A DNA stretch of 23,360 bases from positions 1-23,360 of the IMG/VR virus record IMGVR_UViG_3300046362_000104, one strand, 5' to 3'. Of this stretch, positions 15,262 through 22,453 are shown one piece after another. Position numbers and translations under genes: made by a program. Each line of letters opens with the position of its first letter. Position 1 is the first letter of the stretch. The notes under the pieces were generated by a model. The model was not told the origin of the DNA, did not search any database, and saw only the letters and a list, made by a program, of their open reading frames with translations. The DNA is from a virus.

Positions 15262-17057
15262 GATTAAACTACCGAATTCCTGAGTATGAATTTAAAGTTG
15301 GGACGTTTGACGCCTCGGATTTTTTGAATAGTTTTAGTTTGAATTGTGGTCCCTTGGAAATCAATGCGCCCGCTCTGTGGAGTGGGGATTTTGAATTGGA
15401 TTACAACCGGATTGCCATGCGATCGGGCCTGACTGAAAATGACTTCGACCCACTGTATACCCCTGCAAGGTGGAGACCTGGACAGGCTGTGGTACAGATT
15501 AAAATCAACACCTACCCACTGCCACCGCTGCGAATAGAGAACTATGTCTACGATGCCAAGACCCGAACCGGACGCGGACGATTGGTGCAGTTGCTGGCGT
15601 TGCTCTCGGGCGATCGGCCAGCGGCGGAACCTGAGGTAATCATTCCCGGTGATGGACTTTCCCTGAATCGCGCCATTGAGGAGCTGCTCAAGTCAGCCTA
15701 TAACTTGGCCAATCTCACCCCCACATTAGCCATCTCAAACACAGCTATCACAGGCGTAATCCAAGCGCCACTCACCACCCGAGACCCGATCGCCGATGCT
15801 CAAAAATTAGCGGGTGTGAATTGGCAATGGTTGACCGTCACGCCCACCGAATCGACGACGGTGTTTAGTGGGAAGCCCAGCGATCATGGGGTGTTGTTTA
15901 GCCGATCGCTGGGGCAGATTGAATGGGAACCGGACCTGGACGCAATCCATTTCGCAGCGCCCAAGGTTATTGTCACGGGAAGCCGTCAGGTCTTGGATGA
16001 TATTCCCGCCTGCCCCAATGACCCAAACCCAGCGGCGGATAGTAAGGGCCGCCCCAAGCGCGTCACCACCGAACAGTACGAACCGACTGGGAAAGTGTTG
16101 CCAAGTCTTGGGACTTCAACAACGCCCATTCTATCCATGCGAAAAACGATTCAGTATGGCTATAACAAGGCTGATACGGGAATTAGTACGATCGGCTGGT
16201 CACTGCCCTTTGACGTGGGTGCAGACCTCAATACAGCCACGTTTATGAACTGTAAAGACTTCGACGCGAACACGCCCATTAAAACGCTGACGGTGATTGA
16301 GGAACCGATCGGTAAAGTGTTTCCAAAATTGGGGACGAGTACCACCCCGATCGTCTCCAAGGTCATCGTCGAGACGCCGTTTCGACGGGTGGAATATGTG
16401 CCGCTGGGTGTGGCCATCCCAAAACTTGCTCCAGACCAAACCCTCGTCGCATCACCTCGCGAAAATCTGACCACACAGCGCGTGAGTCAACGGCCTGACC
16501 ATGGGGGCGATCGGGACCCCACCACAGGAAAGCCAACCTGTTTTGAAGCAGCTCCCGAACTTGAGGACGCGCAGCCTGTAGCGCAAAAGCCGTTGAAAAC
16601 CGAGGTTGTGAAGGGGGAGGCGATCGTCGTCACCCCCAACTGGACCCCGCTCATTCCTCGTCCCCTAATTGAGGAGGTGGGCTTTATTCCAACGCCGGGA
16701 CATGCGACCAATCTCGCGCAGCAGATTGCATTAAGGGAGCAGCGCAGACGTAGCGCTGTCCAGGTCGGTATGCCTATTCCCGTTGAATGGCTTCAGGCTA
16801 GTTGTCCGGTGGCATTTAGGGTACTTTGTCATGATGGTGAGTTTTGGGGTGAGGGTCCGATCGTGGCTTTTTCTGATGGGTTTGCAGAATTCTCCTTCAG
16901 TGGGGGACGCATGGGGACATTGGCCGCTCCGGTGGCCGAGCCAGTGCCCTACCCGGCTTTTACCTATGGCTCACCTGGAATAACCGTTCCGCCAACGATC
17001 GCCGGGTTCGTTGGCGTTCCTGTTAACATTCCGATCGTTGTTGGAGGTGGCCCGTGA
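15258..17057 (+). CDS. Putative tail-tip / baseplate hub protein
   Basis: The 599-residue protein is probably part of the tail tip. The first 240 residues (beta-rich, with QLLALLSGDRPAAEPEVIIP and a helix-rich block, then AGVNWQWLTVTP) resemble hub proteins that carry a gp27-like fold, though only loosely. Residues about 275-400 carry two copies of GKVxPxLGTSTTPI (nt about 16090 and 16310). The C-terminus ends in VPPTIAGFVGVPVNIPIVVG, which looks like the first strands of an Ig-like (He_PIG-type) domain broken off at the stop; the rest appears at the start of the next ORF. Start overlaps the previous stop (ATGA). Confidence 0.6.
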   Translation: MRLNYRIPEYEFKVGTFDASDFLNSFSLNCGPLEINAPALWSGDFELDYNRIAMRSGLTENDFDPLYTPARWRPGQAVVQIKINTYPLPPLRIENYVYDAKTRTGRGRLVQLLALLSGDRPAAEPEVIIPGDGLSLNRAIEELLKSAYNLANLTPTLAISNTAITGVIQAPLTTRDPIADAQKLAGVNWQWLTVTPTESTTVFSGKPSDHGVLFSRSLGQIEWEPDLDAIHFAAPKVIVTGSRQVLDDIPACPNDPNPAADSKGRPKRVTTEQYEPTGKVLPSLGTSTTPILSMRKTIQYGYNKADTGISTIGWSLPFDVGADLNTATFMNCKDFDANTPIKTLTVIEEPIGKVFPKLGTSTTPIVSKVIVETPFRRVEYVPLGVAIPKLAPDQTLVASPRENLTTQRVSQRPDHGGDRDPTTGKPTCFEAAPELEDAQPVAQKPLKTEVVKGEAIVVTPNWTPLIPRPLIEEVGFIPTPGHATNLAQQIALREQRRRSAVQVGMPIPVEWLQASCPVAFRVLCHDGEFWGEGPIVAFSDGFAEFSFSGGRMGTLAAPVAEPVPYPAFTYGSPGITVPPTIAGFVGVPVNIPIVVGGGP

Positions 17058-17512
17058 GTTTAGGGAATTGGACTTATTCCATGAATCCGATAGTCCCTGG
17101 GTTGAACATCATTGCTGACCCGGTTGACGATCGCCTTGCGCAAATTGTGGGCGTTCCCACTGGGGCCTATTCTGGCCCAGTGACGATCGCGGCGACGGAT
17201 GGGACGGTGGTGGTGAGTCGGGTTGTGACGGTGACGATCGGGACGCCGATCACGACCTCAATTGCATCTCTAGAATTTAGTTTTGAATGGTTGCCTGCGA
17301 TTCAGTTTTCATTCAATCCAATAGACGTAGACTCGTTGCGACTGTCGTTGCTGTTTGAGTTTAAAGAGATGGTCCCGATCGTCTCTAATTTCACCCCAAC
17401 GATCGTGTTTACATTTGACCCGATCGTTCCGGTGGTCCCACCTATTCTGGTTTTTGAGCCAGAGATTGAGTTTACTTTTACCCCGACTCTACCCATCAAT
17501 AATGGAAGCTGA
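17054..17512 (+). CDS. Tail protein carrying the second half of a split Ig-like domain
   Basis: The 152-residue ORF starts with GTG overlapping the previous TGA (GTGA), in the -1 frame relative to the upstream gene. GGAGGTGG at 17043-17050 is a strong ribosome site. Residues 3-80 (GNWTYSMNPIVPGLNIIADP, then IVGVPTGAYSGPVTIAATDG) match the middle and end of a He_PIG-type Ig domain (tYS...PGL.i....G.PTG.ysgpVTi.AtDg). Its first strands lie at the end of the upstream ORF. Residues 85-152 hold a series of (L/I)xFxF strands separated by Pro (EFSFEW, FSFNP, LLFEF, VFTFDP, EFTFTP). It could be expressed separately or as a frameshift extension. Confidence 0.65.
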   Translation: MSLGNWTYSMNPIVPGLNIIADPVDDRLAQIVGVPTGAYSGPVTIAATDGTVVVSRVVTVTIGTPITTSIASLEFSFEWLPAIQFSFNPIDVDSLRLSLLFEFKEMVPIVSNFTPTIVFTFDPIVPVVPPILVFEPEIEFTFTPTLPINNGS

Positions 17513-17515
17513 ATT

Positions 17516-18235
17516 ATGAGTGTGACTGGACAAGCTAGCCCGAGTTTGCTGAAAAACATTTTAGACAATGGCATCTCATCAACTGCGGTTTCAGGGCAAT
17601 TGATTTTGATTGAACCGGGACTGCGAACGATCGCGGTCAATGCCGTGAGCGCGGCAAACAATACCGTGACAATGGACGGGGGAATTAATCATTTCCCAGT
17701 CGGTTCAAAGGTCAGGATTAGCGCGGGCGTGGGTGGAATATTGCCGACGCCCTTGGTGGCGACGCAGGATTATTTTGTGATTCTTGGCAACAGCAATGGC
17801 GAGATTGGATTGTGTTTGACGTTGGCAGATGCGATCGCTTCAGACAATTACAACTCTTACTCCGTGAATATCACAGACGGTGGGGCGTTGCCGCTGAATA
17901 TTTTGGAACAGCCATTGGATCGAAATACCCCGATCGCCCAGCTTGTCCAACATGAAATAAAGCCCGCTAATGTCTCTGGCTATGAACGTAAACCCATTCA
18001 ATTTAGCGCCGGGGCAGTGGGAACAAACAAGGCCAACAAACCACCTGTGCTGGGGATGTGGACGATCGGTTCTACGGCCTTGGACTATTCGGCGTGGGCA
18101 ATCATCTGGGATGCTGTGTCTATTCCGGGCGATATGGGTGGGACGGGGTTTGTTTATGCCAGTGATGGGGTGACGCGGACGATCGCGGCGAATGATACGG
18201 GCGGGGTGACGGTGAATGTTTCGCTATTGAATTAA
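17516..18235 (+). CDS. Beta-rich tail or fibre-associated protein
   Basis: The 239-residue protein is mostly beta-stranded. Residues about 60-105 (FPVGSKVRISAGVGGILPTP, then ATQDYFVILGNSNGEIGLCL) match a pattern common in phage fibre and structural proteins: f..G..V.......LP.PL....Y.vI......i.la....A. The C-terminus (GTGFVYASDGVTRTIAANDTG) also looks like surface strands. GGAAG lies before the ATG. It follows the tail-tip genes closely, so a role in the distal tail or host contact is likely, but no specific receptor-binding signature is seen. Confidence 0.6.
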   Translation: MSVTGQASPSLLKNILDNGISSTAVSGQLILIEPGLRTIAVNAVSAANNTVTMDGGINHFPVGSKVRISAGVGGILPTPLVATQDYFVILGNSNGEIGLCLTLADAIASDNYNSYSVNITDGGALPLNILEQPLDRNTPIAQLVQHEIKPANVSGYERKPIQFSAGAVGTNKANKPPVLGMWTIGSTALDYSAWAIIWDAVSIPGDMGGTGFVYASDGVTRTIAANDTGGVTVNVSLLN

Positions 18236-18250
18236 GCATTGAATTGAGCC

Positions 18251-18883
18251 ATGAACTTACATTTTTCAATCTGTTACTGGGCAGGTGATTGGCAAGGCGT
18301 CCCGAGGCTTTATAAAGAGATTCGGGAGCGGTTCCCGTTGGCCACGATCGCCTTTGTCCCCGATGGCATCACGCCCTTGAATTTAATGGGTGTTCCCCGT
18401 AATAAACGGCTCAAACCGATCGACGGCGGCGCATGGTTAGAGCGGATTCTTCGCAGTTGCCCCCAGGACTGTGACTTATTTTTCAAGGTCGAGCCTGATA
18501 TCACGTTCCAACGGACGCCGATTTATTGGCCCGATGGCGACTGGTTTGGCCATTGGTCTAAGCCTGTGGGGGCGGTGCGTCCGTTGCTGCGGGGTGGTTT
18601 TTGGGGTTTGAATCCCGTCGCCGTCGAGCGGATTTTGCATTCGTGGCTATTGCAGGATGAGTTGTATCTGAGCGATCGGTTTAAGTACGATCGCTATGGG
18701 CGTTTTCTACTACCCGGTGAGGAGCCTGGAGACCCGGTTTATCACTGCGATAGCATCATGGCGGCGGTGTGCGATCGGGTGGGCATTGAGCCAACGAACT
18801 GGGGCGAGATTTATCTCAACTTTCGGGAGCCGTCGCCCCAGGACGCGGACCGATTTGCGATCGTCACGAAGCCTTCAGCCTAG
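18251..18883 (+). CDS. Putative GT-A-like glycosyltransferase
   Basis: This 210-residue protein does not look structural. Residues 1-60 form a beta-alpha-beta start (HFSICYWAGDWQGVPRLYKE, ATIAFVPDG). CDLFFKVEPDITF (74-86) resembles the metal-binding acidic motif after a hydrophobic strand in GT-A enzymes (here E81/D83 rather than a strict DxD). GGFWGLNPVAVERIL (115-129) matches the GG.wG.s..a...l acceptor-side block, and DPVYHCDSIMAAVCDRVGI (161-179) supplies a late Asp (D167). The order is that of small fringe-like or TagA-like glycosyltransferases. It is in the operon between tail and portal genes. It could glycosylate a virion protein or host surface; the substrate is unknown. Confidence 0.55.
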   Translation: MNLHFSICYWAGDWQGVPRLYKEIRERFPLATIAFVPDGITPLNLMGVPRNKRLKPIDGGAWLERILRSCPQDCDLFFKVEPDITFQRTPIYWPDGDWFGHWSKPVGAVRPLLRGGFWGLNPVAVERILHSWLLQDELYLSDRFKYDRYGRFLLPGEEPGDPVYHCDSIMAAVCDRVGIEPTNWGEIYLNFREPSPQDADRFAIVTKPSA

Positions 18884-18885
18884 AA
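18872..18885 (+). promoter_or_regulatory. Copy 3 of the TTCAGCCTAGAA motif, upstream of the portal gene
   Basis: CCTTCAGCCTAGAA is identical over 14 bases to 4687-4700 before the capsid operon. It overlaps the stop of the glycosyltransferase (TAG 18881-18883), lies 45 bases before the portal start, and is followed by a -10-like TACGAT (18889-18894). It may drive or boost portal-MuF-gpG expression. Part of it encodes the last residues of the upstream protein, so chance is possible. Confidence 0.3.
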
Positions 18886-18930
18886 GTTTACGATCGCAGT
18901 CGGTACGGTGTGGTGGTTTGGTTTTGGTGA

Positions 18931-20601
18931 TTGACCTTGGACCGCCCTACCTTTGACGAAATTGCATCTATAGCTGATGGCCGTGATATTACGCGGCCTT
19001 GGATTGCGCCGCTATTGGCAAGCCAAGATGAGATTTTGGAGAGCAAAGGTGGTGGCGATTTACTCGTGTATGAGCAGCTTTTGACGGATACCCAGATTGA
19101 GAGCGGGTATCAGCAGAGATTTAGTGCGTTGATTGGCTGTGAGAATGAGGTGGTGGCAGGCGGCACGAAGCGCCTGGACATTAAGGCGGCGGATTTTGTC
19201 CGTGAGCAACTTTCTGGGATTAACTGGGACGACATTACGGAGAAGCAGCTTTACGCCACTCACTACGGCTATGGCGTGGCGGAATGTCTGTGGATGAGGG
19301 ATGGGGCGAATGTGATGCTCGACGACACTCGTGATGGCATCAGAGTGCGGAATCGTCGGCGGTTTAAGTTTGCGCCCGATCGGTCCCTCAGACTCATTGT
19401 GTGGGGCGATATGTTTCAGGGTGAGACGATGCCCGATCGAAAGTTTTGGACGCTGCGATCGGGCGGGGATAATCATGATGAACCCTACGGTCGCGGGCTA
19501 GGTCACAACCTCTACTGGCCCGTTTTCTTCAAACGCAATGACATGAAGTTTTGGCTGCGGTTTTTGGAGAAGTTTAGTCAGCCCACGGTCAAGGTGGAGT
19601 ATCCGTCGGGGATGCCAAAAGACCAACAGGATGAGCTGTTGCAGTCGGCCTATCGGATGGCTTCGGCTTCGGCATTGAAGGTGCCCCAAGGGACGGTGAT
19701 TGATTTTCTGGAGGCAGGCAGGTCTGGAACTGCGGACTATGTGAAGCTCTGGGAGCTGATGGATGCGGCGATTTCTAAGACCATCCTGAGCCAGACGATG
19801 ACGACGGATAGCGGGTCGTCACTGTCCCAAGCGCAGGTGCATGAGGGCGTTGCGTCGCGGCTATTGAAGCGGGATGCGGATTTGATTTGCGCTTCGTTTA
19901 ATCGCAGTGTGATCCGGTGGTTAGTGGATTGGAATTATCCCGGTGCGGCTTATCCCAAGGTGTGGAGAAAAATTGATCCGGCTGCTGATTTGAAGGGGAT
20001 GGCCGACCGAGATAAGGTGCTGTTCGATATGGGCTATGCGCCAAATATTGAGTACGTGGTTGAGACCTATGGTGAGGGATTCCGACCTGCTGAGAAGGGT
20101 GAGGCAAGTCCGATCGCGCTCAATGGGGCACAGGTCACGGCGCTGACGGATGTGATTAGTCAGGCGATTAATGATGGCTGGATTCCCGAGCTTGCTGTGG
20201 CGACGATTCAGGCGAGCTTCCCAACGATCGGGGTTGAACTCATCCAGGCGATCGCGGAGCAGCTCCAAGCGCAGGCGGACAAGACAACCATTCAGCCTGA
20301 GTCGAGTGATACTCCGATCGTCCCGGCTGATCAGCCTGCTCCGGTGAGTGCGGAATTTGCGGAAAAAGAACCGGACACGGTAGACCTCTACACCGATCGG
20401 CTCCGCACCACAGCGGGCAAAGAGGTTGACGGCTGGGTTGACCAAATCTCGGGGCTACTGGATACAGCAGGAGACCTGAATACTTTTAGCGAGACCCTGC
20501 TGACGCTGTACCCCGACTTGAAGGGCGATCGGTTGCGAGACATTATGGGCGATGCAGTCCTGGCCGCGAGCATTGCGGGGAGCTTAGAAGGCGATGCCTA
20601 G
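18931..20601 (+). CDS. Portal protein (Mu gp29-like, DUF935)
   Basis: The 556-residue protein forms the ring through which DNA enters and leaves the head. Recognisable blocks are LLTDTQIESGYQQRFSALIG (about 49-69), WDDITEKQLYATHYGYGVAE (98-118), YGRGLGHNLYWPVFFKR (184-200), FLEKFSQPTVKVEYP (210-224), then VPQGTVIDFL and ILSQTMTTDSGSSLSQAQVH (about 285-310), all typical of DUF935. The C-terminal 150 residues are helical. An in-frame TGA lies directly before the start, leaving a TTG (18931) or the next TTG (18937) as start, without clear ribosome site; translation may rely on coupling. In Mu this gene stands next to terL; here it follows the tail genes. Confidence 0.92.
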   Translation: MTLDRPTFDEIASIADGRDITRPWIAPLLASQDEILESKGGGDLLVYEQLLTDTQIESGYQQRFSALIGCENEVVAGGTKRLDIKAADFVREQLSGINWDDITEKQLYATHYGYGVAECLWMRDGANVMLDDTRDGIRVRNRRRFKFAPDRSLRLIVWGDMFQGETMPDRKFWTLRSGGDNHDEPYGRGLGHNLYWPVFFKRNDMKFWLRFLEKFSQPTVKVEYPSGMPKDQQDELLQSAYRMASASALKVPQGTVIDFLEAGRSGTADYVKLWELMDAAISKTILSQTMTTDSGSSLSQAQVHEGVASRLLKRDADLICASFNRSVIRWLVDWNYPGAAYPKVWRKIDPAADLKGMADRDKVLFDMGYAPNIEYVVETYGEGFRPAEKGEASPIALNGAQVTALTDVISQAINDGWIPELAVATIQASFPTIGVELIQAIAEQLQAQADKTTIQPESSDTPIVPADQPAPVSAEFAEKEPDTVDLYTDRLRTTAGKEVDGWVDQISGLLDTAGDLNTFSETLLTLYPDLKGDRLRDIMGDAVLAASIAGSLEGDA

Positions 20602-21808
20602 TTATCCCTGGCAGCAGCTCCCGTTCCAAGAGGCGATCGATTACTTTGCCACTAAGCAGAATATCGATACGGATTCGTGGCGGGATTTGCAGGGCTTGGA
20701 CTATGACGTTGCCTTTGCGGTGGCCGGGGCTAAAGGCGCGCTGTTGCAGGATATGCGTGAGGCGGTGGAGAAGGCGATTACGGAAGGGACGACGCTGCAA
20801 GAGTTTCGCAAGGATTTCGATCGCATTGTGCAGACTCGTGGGTGGAGTTACCAGGGCGATCGGGATTGGAGAACCAACACCATTTACAACACCAATCTCC
20901 GCACCGCCTACGCGGGGGGACGGTGGGAACAGATTCAGCAAACCAAGGCCAAGCGACCCTACCTACAGTGGCGACATGGAGGCAGCGGGGATCCAAGACC
21001 GTTACATATTGCCCTCGATCGTAAAGTATTTAGCCTGGATGATCCGTTCTGGCAGACCATGGGCAATCCACCGATCGGGCATGGGTGCAGGTGTTCCGTT
21101 TTTGCGTTGAACGATCGGGACCTGGAGCGATTGAAGCTGAAAGTGAAAGATGCGCCGAAGTTGGGGAGTGAGTATGGTGGGATTCCGGTGGAGCCTGATC
21201 CGGGTTGGGGTGGTGGCCATGGACGGAGTAATCCTGAGCAGCGACGTAAGCTCTTGGTCAGCATTACCCAACGACTTCAGCCCGCCTTAGCCGTCGCCGT
21301 CGAGCAAGAGGCGAGGTTTGCGTCACTTAGATTTAGTCAGGACTTTGGGGCAGTTGAAAAGGCCCAGATGCAGGCGATTCGCGATCGTGTGGCTAGCGGT
21401 GCAACGTCGCCAGATTTGCCCCGATCCGATGGGTTGTACAGTGTGATTGATGAAATTGGCACGGCTCGGCCTGAGCTATTTCGTGGGGTTGTTGATGGGC
21501 TAGGAGACTTGCAAGCGATGGCGATCGTGACCAATACGAATGATGCTTTAGTTTTGAATCACTTGGTTTCAGCCCCATGGAATCTACGTGGAATGGCCAT
21601 GACAGGTCAGCAGCTAAAAGGGGCAGGAAGTCGTCTAATTGCTGATGTCGTGAGGGAAAGCATCGAGTTAGGATATGAGGGCAGAATCCGTTTGAGTCCT
21701 AGCCCTGAGGTCGTTGGTTTTTATCAGAAGCTTGGGTTCATAGGTGAGGGCGATCGGATGGTTCTGCGACCGGATGCTGCAAAAAAACTGATGGAGAGAT
21801 TCCCATGA
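20594..21808 (+). CDS. MuF (gpF-like) head protein fused to a C-terminal GNAT acetyltransferase-like domain
   Basis: Residues 1-220 form a MuF/SPP1 gp7-type minor head protein: R93-x-N-T-I-x-x-T-N-L-R-x-A-Y-x-x-G-R110, RPYLQWRHGGSGDPRP (121-136), and HGCRCSV with C165 and C167. Residues about 280-400 look like a GNAT domain: strand ALVLNHLVSAP (318-328), acetyl-CoA motif Q340-L-K-G343-A-G345 followed by a helix (346-360), and IRLSPSPEVVGFYQKLGFIG (365-384), the typical final part. MuF proteins sit in the virion in few copies and in some phages carry toxin domains. The ATG overlaps the portal stop by 8 bases; the stop overlaps the next ATG. Confidence 0.85.
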   Translation: MPSYPWQQLPFQEAIDYFATKQNIDTDSWRDLQGLDYDVAFAVAGAKGALLQDMREAVEKAITEGTTLQEFRKDFDRIVQTRGWSYQGDRDWRTNTIYNTNLRTAYAGGRWEQIQQTKAKRPYLQWRHGGSGDPRPLHIALDRKVFSLDDPFWQTMGNPPIGHGCRCSVFALNDRDLERLKLKVKDAPKLGSEYGGIPVEPDPGWGGGHGRSNPEQRRKLLVSITQRLQPALAVAVEQEARFASLRFSQDFGAVEKAQMQAIRDRVASGATSPDLPRSDGLYSVIDEIGTARPELFRGVVDGLGDLQAMAIVTNTNDALVLNHLVSAPWNLRGMAMTGQQLKGAGSRLIADVVRESIELGYEGRIRLSPSPEVVGFYQKLGFIGEGDRMVLRPDAAKKLMERFP

Positions 21809-21954
21809 CCCCAGAACAAAAAGAACTACAAAAAGCGATCGAAGCACTGGACGAGATCGGCGTGATTTGCACCGATGGTTCAAGTGCAGCGGACATCATT
21901 GCAAACGGCCAAGCGCCAACCCCAAAAGTCAAACCAGAGCCGAAACCCGCCTAA
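21805..21954 (+). CDS. 49-residue protein after the MuF-GNAT gene
   Basis: This short ORF starts inside the MuF stop (ATGA, 21805-21808), which argues for coupled translation. The product (MTPEQKELQKAIEALDEIGV...) begins with a helix of charged and small residues, contains a central CTDGSSAADIIANG turn and ends in a Lys/Pro tail (PKVKPEPKPA). It is not recognised. Its stop is followed at once by hairpin copy 3. It could be a small head protein or a partner (possibly an immunity-like factor) of the fused domain; the latter is speculation from position. Confidence 0.6.
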   Translation: MTPEQKELQKAIEALDEIGVICTDGSSAADIIANGQAPTPKVKPEPKPA

Positions 21955-22005
21955 AAGTTTGCGGGGCATTTTGCACCGTCAACCCTCAAAATGCCCCGCA
22001 AACTT
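21955..22005. repeat. GC-rich hairpin, copy 3 (perfect 19-base-pair stem)
   Basis: The arms 21955-21973 and 21987-22005 pair over 19 bases without mismatch around a 13-base loop. The left arm starts on the base after the TAA of the 49-residue ORF. It shares 19 identical bases with copy 2 on the left side and 19 with copy 1 on the right side. The ribosome site of the next gene (GGAG 22007-22010) follows directly. No U-tract is present, and gpG lies right behind, so full termination here would be odd. Confidence 0.85.
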
Positions 22006-22015
22006 TGGAGTAATC

Positions 22016-22453
22016 ATGGCCCAAATCATCGTTGAAGATACTCAACTCCAAAGTGCGATCGATGCCCTGGTCACTCGTATGGGGGATCTGCGTCAACCGA
22101 TGGCGGATATCGGGGAGTACATGCTCCTCAGCACCCGCGATCGGTTTGATGGGCAGAAGGACCCTGACGGGCGATCGTGGACGCCTTTAAGCCCGAACTA
22201 TACCAGACGTAAGGCGAAGAGTCCCAAGGCGCTGAAGGGCATCCTCACGTACTCGGGGATACTGCGGGATACGATCGCTTACCGGGTGGATGCGGTGTCG
22301 GTGACGGTGGGCAGTAACCGAATCTATGCGCCGATTCAGCAGCGCGGTGGGAAGACGGGGCGCGGTGGGACGATTCCGCCTCGGCCTTTTTTGGGGGTGA
22401 GCGCAGCCGATCGGGTGGAGATTGCGGCGATCGTGGCGGATTGGCTTAGTTGA
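22016..22453 (+). CDS. Virion morphogenesis protein (Mu gpG-like, PF05069)
   Basis: The 145-residue protein is of the Mu gpG type, needed for head or tail completion. Recognisable blocks are ALVTRMGDLRQPMADIGEYM (about 16-35) followed by L..TRDRFD, DPDGRSWTPLSPNYTRRK (45-62), ILTYSGILRDTIAYRV (71-86) and the YAPIQQRGGK...IPPRPFLGVS stretch (100-123). The reading frame is open upstream to 21875, but ATG 22016 is chosen because GGAG (22007-22010) precedes it and homologues begin close to this point; the upstream part would run through the hairpin and the 49-residue ORF. The last 8 bases overlap the convergent gene on the other strand. Confidence 0.88.
   Translation: MAQIIVEDTQLQSAIDALVTRMGDLRQPMADIGEYMLLSTRDRFDGQKDPDGRSWTPLSPNYTRRKAKSPKALKGILTYSGILRDTIAYRVDAVSVTVGSNRIYAPIQQRGGKTGRGGTIPPRPFLGVSAADRVEIAAIVADWLS

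Noticed and set aside
21875-22015. Upstream in-frame extension of the gpG-like gene
   Set aside because: It would run through the 49-residue ORF and the hairpin; ATG 22016 has a good ribosome site and gives the usual family length.
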